Source of the DNA: DASRDS01 sp035652495
GTDB taxonomy: Bacteria; Gemmatimonadota; Gemmatimonadetes; Gemmatimonadales; Gemmatimonadaceae
Direction of reading: 5' to 3'
Assembly: GCA_035652495.1 (NCBI GenBank)
Contig: DASRDS010000205.1
Coordinates: forward strand, 1-11,467
Length of the DNA stretch: 11,467 nt
The first letter of the stretch is position 1, and each line of letters begins with the position of its first letter. This document shows positions 1 to 6,987 of the stretch, one piece after another. The translations under genes and the position numbers were made by a program. The notes under the pieces were generated by a model that saw nothing but the letters and a program-made list of their open reading frames with translations, searched no databases and was not told where the DNA came from.

Positions 1-768
1 GTCGTCGTGATCGATGAGAACCTGGCTCGACACTCGTTCGGCGGCGCTGACGCGGCGATCGGCAAGCGTCTCTGGGTGCCCGCGCTCGGCACCGACCCGG
101 TGCGCATCGTGGGCGTCGTCGGTCATGTGCGGCATTGGGGACTATCCGGAGACGATACGTCGCCGGTGCGCGATCAGATATACGCCGCATTCGCTCAATT
201 ACCCGATGGGATCCTCCCGACGTATTCGTCGTTCATGTCGCTCGCCATCCGGACGAACGCGGCGCCCACGAGCGTCATCGAACCCCTGCAACAGGCGCTT
301 CGTGGCGCCGCCGGTGACCAGGCTCTGTACGACGTTCATACCATGCCCCAACTCGTGAGCGCATCGCTCGATCGCGAACGGTTTCTCATGCTGCTCTTTG
401 GGACATTCGCCGGTCTCGCGCTGCTGCTGGCCGGCATCGGCATCTACGGCGTCCTCGCGTACCTCACGAACCAACGCGTGCCGGAAATCGGCGTCCGCAT
501 GGCGCTCGGCGCGACCGCGGGCGATGTCATTCGTTTCGTCTTCCGCGAGAGCGTCGGGATGATCCTCGCCGGCGCTGTCCTGGGGCTGGCGGCGGCGTTG
601 GGGGCCGAGCGGGTGGTCGAGCGCCTGGTGGCGGGGGCCAGGCCGAACGAGACCCTGACCGTCGTGCTGATGCTGGCTATCCTCATGACAGCGGCCCTCT
701 TCGCGACCTTGCTCCCCGCCCGATCGGCGAGTCGGATCGACCCCATCAGAGCTTTACGCAGGGAGTAA
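1..768 (+). CDS. MacB/FtsX-family ABC transporter permease (ADOP-like), C-terminal part
   Basis: The reading frame is open from base 1, so the gene begins before the window; the GTG at base 7 is an internal Val and not a start. The visible 255 residues hold the end of a MacB-type periplasmic core (motifs IGKRL and VRIVGVVGHVRHWGL) followed by the C-terminal FtsX domain. Counting from base 7, membrane segments lie near residues 128-152, 181-201 and 216-238. The cytoplasmic loop EIGVRMALGAT and the tail DPIRALRRE are hallmarks of MacB/FtsX permeases. In Acidobacteriota and Gemmatimonadota, orphan permeases of this kind (ADOP, about 800 residues) are abundant and lack an adjacent ATPase; whether this one is ADOP or a classic MacB partner cannot be told without the N-terminus. 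They probably act in export or lipoprotein/peptide efflux at the inner membrane. The next gene starts 20 bp downstream on the same strand. Confidence 0.9.
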   Translation, partial: VVVIDENLARHSFGGADAAIGKRLWVPALGTDPVRIVGVVGHVRHWGLSGDDTSPVRDQIYAAFAQLPDGILPTYSSFMSLAIRTNAAPTSVIEPLQQALRGAAGDQALYDVHTMPQLVSASLDRERFLMLLFGTFAGLALLLAGIGIYGVLAYLTNQRVPEIGVRMALGATAGDVIRFVFRESVGMILAGAVLGLAAALGAERVVERLVAGARPNETLTVVLMLAILMTAALFATLLPARSASRIDPIRALRRE

Positions 769-788
769 CTCGCTTCAGTTTAGGCCCC

Positions 789-3700
789 ATGCTGATGGCC
801 CTCCTTCTCGCCGCGCATACGCTCGCCGGCGACTCGACGAAGAAAACCGCTCCGGAAACAAGCCTCCCGATCCTGCCGACCCGGCACACGAAATTCACGA
901 CTGACGAAGGGACGTGGGTGTCCCTCGACGTGTCGCCGGACGGCAAGTCGATCGTCTTCGATCTCGTCGGCGACCTGTACACGGTCCCGATCACCGGCGG
1001 TACGGCCACGCGCATCACGTCGGGCATGGGATTCGACGGACAGCCCCGGTTCTCGCCCGATGGCAAAACGGTCGTCTACGTTACCGACCGGACGGGCTAC
1101 GAGAACTTGTGGCTGGTCGACGCCGACGGGCACAACCCGCGCGAGCTGACGAGCGACAAGGACGCCCAGTACGTCTCGCCGGTCTGGACGCCCGACGGCC
1201 AGTATCTCGTCGTCTCGCGCAACAAGACCGGGATCCTGGGCAGCAAGTACGATCTCGTCCTGCTGAACGCCTCCGGCGGCAAGGGCATCGTGCTGACACA
1301 GCCGCCGCAGGGGGGTCCGCCCCCGTCGCGCGGCAACCCCCCGCCGTACGACAACTACTTGGGCGCGGCGTTCGGCAAAGATCCGCGCTACATCTATGCG
1401 TCCGTGAAGCGCGGGCGCTTCCAGTACAACCAGATGCTGACGGACGCCTGGCAGGTGGCGGTCTACGATCGCCTGACGGGCAAGACGTTCGATCGGACGA
1501 CGAACATCGGTGGCGGCATGCGACCCGCCTTGAGCCGCGATGGCCGCTGGCTGGCGTTCGCCTCCCGGCGCGACGGCATCACCGGCCTCAAACTGCGCGA
1601 CCTGGAATCGGGCGACGAAGTCTGGCTGGTCGATCACATCACGCGCGACGATATGGAGTCGCGATACACGCGCGACATCCTGCCCGGCTACTCGTTCACG
1701 CCAGACTCGAAGGCGATCGTCATCGCGTACGGCGGCAAGATCTGGAAGGTCGACGTCGCGACCAAGGCGGCGACCCCGATTCCGTTTACGGCCGATGTCG
1801 ACATCGAGATGGGGCCGCTGGTCAAGTTCCAGTATCCGATCGACGACACGTCGCTCACCGTGCGTCAGATCCGCGAGGCCCGTCCCTCGCCCGACGGCAA
1901 GAAGCTCGCGTTCACGGCGCTCGATCGGCTCTGGGTCGTCGACAATGGCTGCGCGACCTGCAAGCCGCGCCGCGTCACGGATTTCACGACGGGCGAGTAC
2001 TCGCCGACGTGGTCACCCGACGGCAAGTCGCTCGCCTTCGTGACGTGGACGGAAGATGGCGGCGATATCTGGCGCGTCCGCACGGACGAGGCAAAGGCCA
2101 AGCCCGAAAAGCTCTCGCGTCATCCCGCGTTCTATGAGAATCTGGCGTACGATGCGACGGGCCACCGGCTGGTCGTCGTGCGCGGTCCGCGCCAGCAGCG
2201 CACCGAGCGCGCGAACGAGTTCGAGGGCCCGGGGCCGCAGGTGATCGAGCTGGTGTGGCTGCCGGCGAGCGGCGGCGAGCAGACTCTCATCACGCCGCTC
2301 AACAACTACGGTCAGCCGCATTTCACGCGCGATACCACGCGGGTCTTCTTTTATGATCCCGCCGAGGGCCTCGTCTCCGTCCGCTGGGATGGCACGGATC
2401 GCCGCGTGCACCTCAAGGTCACCGGCTACGTCGAGAAGGGGTTCGACCTGGAGGACAATGCGCGGCAGGTGACGCAGGCCGAGCCGCAACCGCAGCCCAA
2501 CCCGGCCGACGACATCATCATCTCGCCCGACTCGAGCCAGGCGGTCGTCTCGGTGAACCGGAAGGTCTACCTGGTCGCCGTTCCGCAAGCGGGCGGTCAG
2601 ACGCCGACGGTGTCGGTGCAAAGCGCGGAAGAGGCGCCGCTTCCGATTCGACGCTTCACGCGCGTGGGCGGCGACTTCCTCGGCTGGATGCCCGACGGCA
2701 AGACCGCGTACTGGTCGCTCGGTCGCTCGTTCTTCACGTGGGATCTCGCCGCGGCGACGACCGCGATCAAGGACTCGATAGCCCGCGCCAAAGCCGACAC
2801 GGGGAAGAAGGGCGCCGACACGGCATCCATGCCGCACTACGCGTACTACGCCAAGCGGTTCGACATCACGATGGTCGTGCCGCGGGATCGCCCGACGGGC
2901 ACCGTCGTCCTGTCAGGAGCGCGGATCATCACGATGAAGGGCGACGAGATTATCCCTGAGGGTGATATCGTCGTCACCAACAATCGCATCGCGGCCGTCG
3001 GCGCGAGCGGCAGCGTGAGCGTGCCGGCCAATGCGAAGAAGATCGATGTGCACGGGAAGACGATCATCCCCGGCTACATCGACGTTCACTCGCACATGTG
3101 GCCGACCTGGGGCGTGCACAAGACCCAGGTCTATGAGTATCTCGCCAACCTCGCGTATGGCGTCACGACGACGCGCGATCCGCAGACGAGCACGACCGAC
3201 GTGCTGACGTATGGGGATCTCGTCGAGACCGGCGAGCTCATTGGCCCGCGCATCTTCACGACCGGCCCGGGCGTCTTCTGGACCGACGAGGTCTCGAGCC
3301 AGGCCGACGCGCGTGAGGTGCTGACGCGCTACTCGGACTTCTATCAGACGCACACGCTGAAGCAGTACATGGTCGGCGACCGGATGCAGCGCCAGTGGAC
3401 GTTGATCGCCGCGCGCGAGCAGAACATCACGCCGACGCTCGAGGGCGGTCTCGACTTCCGCAAGAACCTGACGGAGGCGATCGACGGCTACGCGGGCAGC
3501 GAGCATGCGTACGCGATCATGCCACTCTACAAGGACGTTGTGCAGCTCGTGGCGTCGAGCGGCATCACGTACACGCCGACGCTGCTCGTCGAGTACGGCG
3601 GGCCGTGGGCCGAAAACTACTGGTACGAGCATTACAACGTGCATGACGATGTGAAGCTTCGGCACTTCACGCCCCACGACGAGGTCGACCGCCGCACGCT

Positions 3701-4130
3701 GCGCCGCCCCGGCTGGTTCGCCGACAGCCAGTACAGCTTCCCGAACGTGGCCGCGCAGGCCGCGAAGATCGTCGCCGCCGGCGGCCGGGTTGGACTCGGC
3801 GGCCACGGTCAGCTCCAAGGCCTCGGCGATCACTTCGAGCTCTGGTCGATCGCGAGCGGCGGCATGCCGGCGCACGATGTGCTGCGAGTCGGGACGATCT
3901 TCGGCGCTCAGGCGATCGGGGTCGACAAGGACTTGGGCTCGCTCGAGCCGGGGAAGCTCGCCGATCTCCAGGTGCTCGACAAGAATCCGCTCGATGACAT
4001 CAAGAACACGAACACCATTCTGTATGTCATGAAGAACGGGCGGCTCTACGAGGGGGCCACGCTGAAGGAGATCTATCCGCGCGAGAAAGAGCTGGCGCCC
4101 GTGTACTGGTGGAGACCCGCCGAGCAGTAG
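789..4130 (+). CDS. TolB-propeller / amidohydrolase fusion, probably exported
   Basis: The 1,113-residue protein has an N-terminal TolB-like beta-propeller with repeated SPDGK-type blades (residues 49-53, 88-95 and 133-140, recurring to about 690). A metal-dependent amidohydrolase domain follows from about residue 704: VVLSGARIITM, then IDVHSHMW with the metal-binding pair His767/His769, and the C-terminal SLEPGKLADLQVLDKNP signature. The two-domain arrangement and length match a family common in Gemmatimonadota and Acidobacteriota; the substrate is unknown and is often guessed to be a peptide or cyclic amide. Where many amidohydrolases have a catalytic Asp, this protein reads GGHGQLQGLG (His1006). 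ATG 789 is the first start in a frame that is open further upstream with no ATG, GTG or TTG; no good Shine-Dalgarno precedes it. The N-terminus MLMALLLAAHTLAGDS resembles a very short signal peptide without a basic n-region. The gene follows the permease by 20 bp, so they may be co-transcribed, and its stop is 4 bp from the stop of the convergent gene. Confidence 0.92.
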   Translation: MLMALLLAAHTLAGDSTKKTAPETSLPILPTRHTKFTTDEGTWVSLDVSPDGKSIVFDLVGDLYTVPITGGTATRITSGMGFDGQPRFSPDGKTVVYVTDRTGYENLWLVDADGHNPRELTSDKDAQYVSPVWTPDGQYLVVSRNKTGILGSKYDLVLLNASGGKGIVLTQPPQGGPPPSRGNPPPYDNYLGAAFGKDPRYIYASVKRGRFQYNQMLTDAWQVAVYDRLTGKTFDRTTNIGGGMRPALSRDGRWLAFASRRDGITGLKLRDLESGDEVWLVDHITRDDMESRYTRDILPGYSFTPDSKAIVIAYGGKIWKVDVATKAATPIPFTADVDIEMGPLVKFQYPIDDTSLTVRQIREARPSPDGKKLAFTALDRLWVVDNGCATCKPRRVTDFTTGEYSPTWSPDGKSLAFVTWTEDGGDIWRVRTDEAKAKPEKLSRHPAFYENLAYDATGHRLVVVRGPRQQRTERANEFEGPGPQVIELVWLPASGGEQTLITPLNNYGQPHFTRDTTRVFFYDPAEGLVSVRWDGTDRRVHLKVTGYVEKGFDLEDNARQVTQAEPQPQPNPADDIIISPDSSQAVVSVNRKVYLVAVPQAGGQTPTVSVQSAEEAPLPIRRFTRVGGDFLGWMPDGKTAYWSLGRSFFTWDLAAATTAIKDSIARAKADTGKKGADTASMPHYAYYAKRFDITMVVPRDRPTGTVVLSGARIITMKGDEIIPEGDIVVTNNRIAAVGASGSVSVPANAKKIDVHGKTIIPGYIDVHSHMWPTWGVHKTQVYEYLANLAYGVTTTRDPQTSTTDVLTYGDLVETGELIGPRIFTTGPGVFWTDEVSSQADAREVLTRYSDFYQTHTLKQYMVGDRMQRQWTLIAAREQNITPTLEGGLDFRKNLTEAIDGYAGSEHAYAIMPLYKDVVQLVASSGITYTPTLLVEYGGPWAENYWYEHYNVHDDVKLRHFTPHDEVDRRTLRRPGWFADSQYSFPNVAAQAAKIVAAGGRVGLGGHGQLQGLGDHFELWSIASGGMPAHDVLRVGTIFGAQAIGVDKDLGSLEPGKLADLQVLDKNPLDDIKNTNTILYVMKNGRLYEGATLKEIYPREKELAPVYWWRPAEQ

Positions 4131-4134
4131 GCCT

Positions 4135-4797
4135 CTAGAAGACCGGAGGCACCAGTCGCCAGGTCGAACGGCGATAGGCCTCGTAGTCCGTCGGAAAAGT
4201 CCGGCTCAGGATCTCCTCCTCGAGCCGGGTTTTTCTTATGTAGGCCACGAAGAGAATGACGACGCCGAGGAGGGCGTGGTACTGGCCCGAGGCGATCGCC
4301 GTGCCCACGAACATCCCGAGCATCGCGGTATAGATCGGGTGCCGCACCCACCGATACGGGCCGGTGCGCACGAGCTCGTGTCCCTCACCGATGCGCACCT
4401 CGGCCGCCCAGTTGCGCCCAAGGTGCCATCGCGCCCAAAAGGCGAACAACAGAAACGCGCACTGCACGATGACGCCGATGACGACCGCCGGACGGAACGA
4501 CTCGGGGAGAAAAAAGCCGGTGAGCCCCGGCGCCTGCACGAACAGCAGCATCAACGCCGCAATCAACGCCGTTTGATGGATATACGTCGAGCCCCATGAC
4601 TCCGACCGCTGGCTCGGCGCCGAGTTCCGTCCGGCGATGCTCCAGATGATGAAGAAGGCCGCCCAGAGGATGAGCGATATCCGGGTTCGCTGCGTCTCGA
4701 TCGTGGCCGAAGACGTTGCGACGGCGGCGCCGATAATCCCTGAGAAGATAACGATCGGGATGAGCGCCAGCATGCGCCCGATCTTCGCTCGTGTCAT
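4135..4797 (-). CDS. Isoprenylcysteine carboxyl methyltransferase-like membrane protein (ICMT/PEMT fold)
   Basis: The protein has 220 residues and about five to six membrane segments (near 7-25, 38-54, 76-90, 104-121, 155-171 and 174-187). The C-terminal half carries the ICMT/phospholipid methyltransferase signature: LGRNW (126-130), GPYRWVRHPIY (146-156), acidic residues at 193-195, and the closing YEAYRRSTWRLVPPVF. These residues form the S-adenosylmethionine pocket in the family. Bacterial members methylate small lipophilic or lipid-linked acceptors, and the acceptor here is unknown. The frame stays open further upstream, but the ATG at 4797 is preferred because it forms an ATGA overlap with the stop of the preceding membrane gene and begins at a plausible first membrane segment. 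It is the last gene of the GntR cassette and meets the amidohydrolase gene tail to tail with a 4-bp gap. Confidence 0.88.
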   Translation of the reverse strand: MTRAKIGRMLALIPIVIFSGIIGAAVATSSATIETQRTRISLILWAAFFIIWSIAGRNSAPSQRSESWGSTYIHQTALIAALMLLFVQAPGLTGFFLPESFRPAVVIGVIVQCAFLLFAFWARWHLGRNWAAEVRIGEGHELVRTGPYRWVRHPIYTAMLGMFVGTAIASGQYHALLGVVILFVAYIRKTRLEEEILSRTFPTDYEAYRRSTWRLVPPVF

Positions 4798-5750
4798 AGC
4801 GCGTGTCCGAGGACCATGAATCCCGCGACATACGCGAGGCCGATCACCGCGCAGGTGTTCGCGAGATTGATCGAGTAGCCTCGCGCGCCTTTCAGCATCA
4901 GGAGGGGCGCCGACGGCGCGTAGCAGAGCGGCCACCGGGCGATCTTCGCCTGATCGAGCAAGTCCGGCATGATCACGGGCCTCGCACGGAGCGCCAACCG
5001 CGCCAGCTGCTTGCGCTTGATCTCCACGACGATCGTGGCGACGATCGCGAACACGAACCAGACCACGAAGGGCGCCGGCCAGACGAGCACCTGCATCGTC
5101 AGGACTCCGCGCCACCAGTCGAGCGTGGCGAGGTAGTACTTGCGCTTGGCCTCCTGAACGGCCATGTGCTCCTCCGCCTGCTCGCGTGGCACGGGCCGCC
5201 GCCAGGCGACGATCAGGTGCTTCACGTACACGAGGCCCACGTGCAGATAGAGCAGAATCGCCAGCGGCTTCCAGTGCTCGCGGCCCCAGATGAGCGCCGA
5301 CACGGTTGTGACGATCAGCGCGAGCTCGAGCTTCCAGTTCACGTACTGGCGCAACCGACGCGGGGTGAGCGAGAGCATGACCGCGGCCACCGGTTCATCG
5401 AGTGCAAACTTCCGCGCCTGACGCTCGGCCAGGTCGACTGAGATCAGGTGGTTGATATGGATGAACACGCCGAGTACAGCCACCAATCCGTTCAGCCAGA
5501 CGAATCGACCCGACATGATGATCCAGGTGGCGATCGGGATATCAACCGCGAATGGCATCATCATGCGCATCCAATAGTGATGCAGCAGGCGCCGGCCCGC
5601 GCCATCGTAGAAATCCGGTGGCACGTGAACATCGAAAAACCATTCGCGTCCGCGCAGCAACGGCTGGCGTCCGCGGCGAATGCAGCCGTTGATGCGAACC
5701 AACCAGAAGAGCGCATACAGCACGAGTGAGCCACGCACGGGATCCATCAT
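4794..5750 (-). CDS. Hypothetical polytopic membrane protein of a GntR cassette
   Basis: I do not recognise the family of this 318-residue protein. Hydrophobic stretches near residues 5-19, 64-80, 83-105, 138-155, 161-181, 217-241 and 293-313 suggest about seven membrane segments. Between them are basic loops (for example 184-205, rich in Arg, Lys and Glu, and 244-258). Histidines and aromatic residues cluster around the membrane borders (HHYWMRMMM at 57-65, HINHL at 98-102), but no known catalytic or transport motif is visible. There is no nucleotide-binding motif. The start ATG at 5750 forms an ATGA overlap with the GntR stop and is preceded by GGGAG at a 5-nt spacing; a second ATG follows directly. 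The stop forms another ATGA overlap with the methyltransferase gene, so the three genes are probably translated as a coupled unit and the protein may work with the methyltransferase. Confidence 0.8.
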   Translation of the reverse strand: MMDPVRGSLVLYALFWLVRINGCIRRGRQPLLRGREWFFDVHVPPDFYDGAGRRLLHHYWMRMMMPFAVDIPIATWIIMSGRFVWLNGLVAVLGVFIHINHLISVDLAERQARKFALDEPVAAVMLSLTPRRLRQYVNWKLELALIVTTVSALIWGREHWKPLAILLYLHVGLVYVKHLIVAWRRPVPREQAEEHMAVQEAKRKYYLATLDWWRGVLTMQVLVWPAPFVVWFVFAIVATIVVEIKRKQLARLALRARPVIMPDLLDQAKIARWPLCYAPSAPLLMLKGARGYSINLANTCAVIGLAYVAGFMVLGHAL

Positions 5751-6106
5751 TTGAGCTCCCGCGCCACGAGCGCCAAGATCTTGCGCGTTGAAAATCCAGC
5801 GAGCACGAGATCCGTGAGCGCCGCGCGCAGCTGGCGGATCAGCTCATCGGGACTATGCTCGGTTGTCGTGCGAGACGCGACCACGGCGCCGGAGCCGTGC
5901 TTGATGACGATGAGCCCCTCATCCTGCAGCGTGCGATACGCCGTCGCGATCGTATTGAGGTTGACGCCGAGGTCGGCCGCGACCTGACGCACCGGCGGCA
6001 GCGGTGCACCCTCGGCGAGCTTGCCGCGCGCGATCAGCTCTTTGATGCCATCGGCGACCTGGGTATAAATCGGCCGCGGGTCGTTCGTGTCGATGGTGAG
6101 CAACAT
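5747..6106 (-). CDS. GntR-family transcriptional regulator, YtrA type
   Basis: The 119-residue protein has an N-terminal GntR winged helix (about residues 12-78): PIYTQVADGIKELIARG, then LPPVRQVAADLGVNLNTIAT and YRTLQDEGLI, with the wing HGSGAVV. Only about 40 residues follow, the size of YtrA-subfamily members, which have a short helical dimerisation tail and no large ligand domain. ATG 6106 is chosen because the GntR homology begins right after it; the upstream extension of the frame would cross the SRPBCC gene and has no homology. YtrA-type regulators are usually repressors that control their own operon, most often with ABC transporter genes. Here the two downstream genes are a membrane protein and an ICMT-like methyltransferase. 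A perfect inverted repeat lies just upstream and is the obvious operator. Confidence 0.92.
   Translation of the reverse strand: MLLTIDTNDPRPIYTQVADGIKELIARGKLAEGAPLPPVRQVAADLGVNLNTIATAYRTLQDEGLIVIKHGSGAVVASRTTTEHSPDELIRQLRAALTDLVLAGFSTRKILALVARELK
5756..5760 (-). promoter_or_regulatory. Ribosome binding site of the membrane protein gene
   Basis: GGGAG on the minus strand lies 5 nt before the ATG at 5750, inside the last codons of the GntR gene. It supports the start that gives the ATGA overlap. It is one of only two clear Shine-Dalgarno sequences in the window. Confidence 0.55.
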
Positions 6107-6108
6107 GA

Positions 6109-6152
6109 GGGAGCGAGTGTATAGTGTATAGATACGCCATACACTCGCTCCC
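6109..6152. promoter_or_regulatory. Perfect 14-bp inverted repeat, candidate GntR (YtrA-type) operator
   Basis: Bases 6109-6122 (GGGAGCGAGTGTAT) are repeated exactly in reverse complement at 6139-6152, with a 16-bp spacer. The inner ends of the arms are GTGTAT and ATACAC, and a third half-site GTGTAT lies at 6124-6129, giving a direct heptad GTGTATA at 6117-6130. The site begins 3 bp before the GntR start and encloses a promoter candidate. Position, symmetry and the neighbouring regulator all point to an autoregulatory operator; that GntR binds it is inference. It could also fold as a hairpin, but no T-tract follows on either strand, so an intrinsic terminator is unlikely. Confidence 0.7.
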
Positions 6153-6157
6153 GTCAA
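6129..6157 (-). promoter_or_regulatory. Candidate promoter of the GntR cassette
   Basis: On the minus strand, TTGACG (6152-6157) is followed after 17 nt by TATCTA (6129-6134). The -35 element matches five of six consensus bases; the -10 element is weak. One arm of the inverted repeat fills the spacer and the other covers the predicted transcript start near 6122, an arrangement in which a bound repressor would block RNA polymerase. The resulting leader would be about 16 nt and has no Shine-Dalgarno sequence. Confidence 0.45.
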
Positions 6158-6174
6158 GCACTGTCGCGCAGCAC

Positions 6175-6663
6175 TTAGCCGAGTGACGCCACCAGCACGT
6201 CGAGCTGATCCATTGCCTCGCGCATCCCGTGCTCCATCCCCGACGCGAGCACGCCATCGCGCACCTGCTTCGATGGATAGACGCCGCGGTGCACCAGACG
6301 AGTCTTCCCGTCTCTCTCCTCGAACGTGACGGTAACCACCACCGCGCCGGCCGCGCGCATGGGCTCGAACACTTCCTCGTACACGAGCCGCGAGGGCGGC
6401 GTGACCTCGGAGTATGTACCCGAGAACGCGATCTCGGGACCATTCGCCTTCCGCATGACGTAGCGATACGCGCCGCCGGGGCGAACATCGGCCTCCGCGC
6501 TCACGATGTCGCCGTGCGATTTCGGCGACCACCAGCGCTTGACCAACTCCGGCTTCGTCCAGGCATCGAACACCATACGCGCCGGCGCGTTGAACGTCCG
6601 CGAGATGACGATCTCGCGATCGCCCTCGACTCTCATGTCGGTCTCATTCATCGTCATCACCAT
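6175..6663 (-). CDS. SRPBCC / AHSA1-family protein (COG3832 type)
   Basis: The 162-residue protein has the START/Bet v 1-like fold seen in the Aha1 C-terminal homology family: RTFNAPARMVFDAWTKPEL then VKRWW (22-45), DVRPGGAYRYVM (59-70), FSGTYSEVTPPSRLVYEE (80-97), and the terminal helix GMEHGMREAMDQLDVL (142-157). Such proteins form a hydrophobic ligand cavity; the ligand and role are unknown. The neighbouring ArsR gene is the standard partner of this family in many bacteria, usually as one operon. Three in-frame ATGs occur (6663, 6657 and 6651). The first is preferred because GGAG lies 7 nt upstream, within the end of the ArsR gene, giving a 20-bp overlap. The protein is cytoplasmic, with no signal peptide. 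Confidence 0.92.
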   Translation of the reverse strand: MVMTMNETDMRVEGDREIVISRTFNAPARMVFDAWTKPELVKRWWSPKSHGDIVSAEADVRPGGAYRYVMRKANGPEIAFSGTYSEVTPPSRLVYEEVFEPMRAAGAVVVTVTFEERDGKTRLVHRGVYPSKQVRDGVLASGMEHGMREAMDQLDVLVASLG

Positions 6664-6982
6664 CGGCCTTCTCCCCTTTTTTGAGCTCTTCGAACAGCTC
6701 GTCCATTTGCTCGAACCGCGATTCCCAAATTCGGCGATACCGTTCGAGCCACTCGTGCAGCCGCCACAGCTCCGACGCGCGCAGATGGTACAGGCGCTGC
6801 TGCGCCCGCGGCTCCACGTCGACGAGCCCTGCCTCCTTTAGCACCCGGAGATGCTTCGAGACCTGCGGCTGATTGAGCCGCAGCGACGAGCCGATGTCAT
6901 TGACGGAGCGCGAGCCGCTCCTCAGCAGCTCCACAATCCGATACCGATTCGGCTCGGCCAGCGCAGCGAACGTATCGACCAT
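6644..6982 (-). CDS. ArsR-family winged-helix transcriptional regulator
   Basis: The 112-residue protein shows the ArsR pattern: FAALAEPNRYRIVELL (5-20), a recognition helix LNQPQVSKHLRVLKEAGLV (36-54) and a wing with QQRLYHLR (61-68). There is no cysteine pair or other metal-binding motif, so it belongs to the non-metal ArsR regulators that accompany SRPBCC genes. The C-terminus (KKGEKADGDDDE) is acidic and overlaps the next gene. ATG 6982 is the natural start, directly before the conserved N-terminal helix. It lies 6 nt from a promoter -10 element, which suggests a leaderless transcript. It probably represses its own promoter and the SRPBCC gene. Confidence 0.93.
   Translation of the reverse strand: MVDTFAALAEPNRYRIVELLRSGSRSVNDIGSSLRLNQPQVSKHLRVLKEAGLVDVEPRAQQRLYHLRASELWRLHEWLERYRRIWESRFEQMDELFEELKKGEKADGDDDE
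6671..6676 (-). promoter_or_regulatory. Ribosome binding site of the SRPBCC gene
   Basis: GGGGAG on the minus strand ends 7 nt before the ATG at 6663 and lies inside the Lys/Glu-rich tail codons of the ArsR gene. It decides between three nearby in-frame ATGs in favour of the first. Confidence 0.6.
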
Positions 6983-6987
6983 GCGCT

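Noticed and set aside
1300..1350. Proline/glycine-rich stretch in the propeller (around PPQGGPPPSRGNPPPYD)
   Set aside because: It looks like a flexible loop between propeller blades and is in frame with no sign of insertion, frameshift or repeat expansion.
780..2837. Long minus-strand frames (285 and 274 residues) opposite the amidohydrolase
   Set aside because: They mirror the codon pattern of the high-GC coding strand, are full of Arg, Val and Asp, and show no domain, signal peptide or ribosome binding site.
4131..4150. Short hairpin GCCTC...GAGGC between the convergent amidohydrolase and methyltransferase genes
   Set aside because: The stem is only 5 bp with a 10-nt loop and no T-tract on either strand, so it is not a convincing bidirectional terminator.
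4798..5115. Upstream extension of the methyltransferase frame to 326 residues
   Set aside because: The extension overlaps the coding part of the membrane protein gene and has shadow-like composition; the ATGA overlap at 4794-4797 gives a better start.
6107..6532. Upstream extension of the GntR frame to 261 residues
   Set aside because: It runs through the SRPBCC gene and the operator, is arginine-rich with no domain, and the GntR domain begins directly after ATG 6106.
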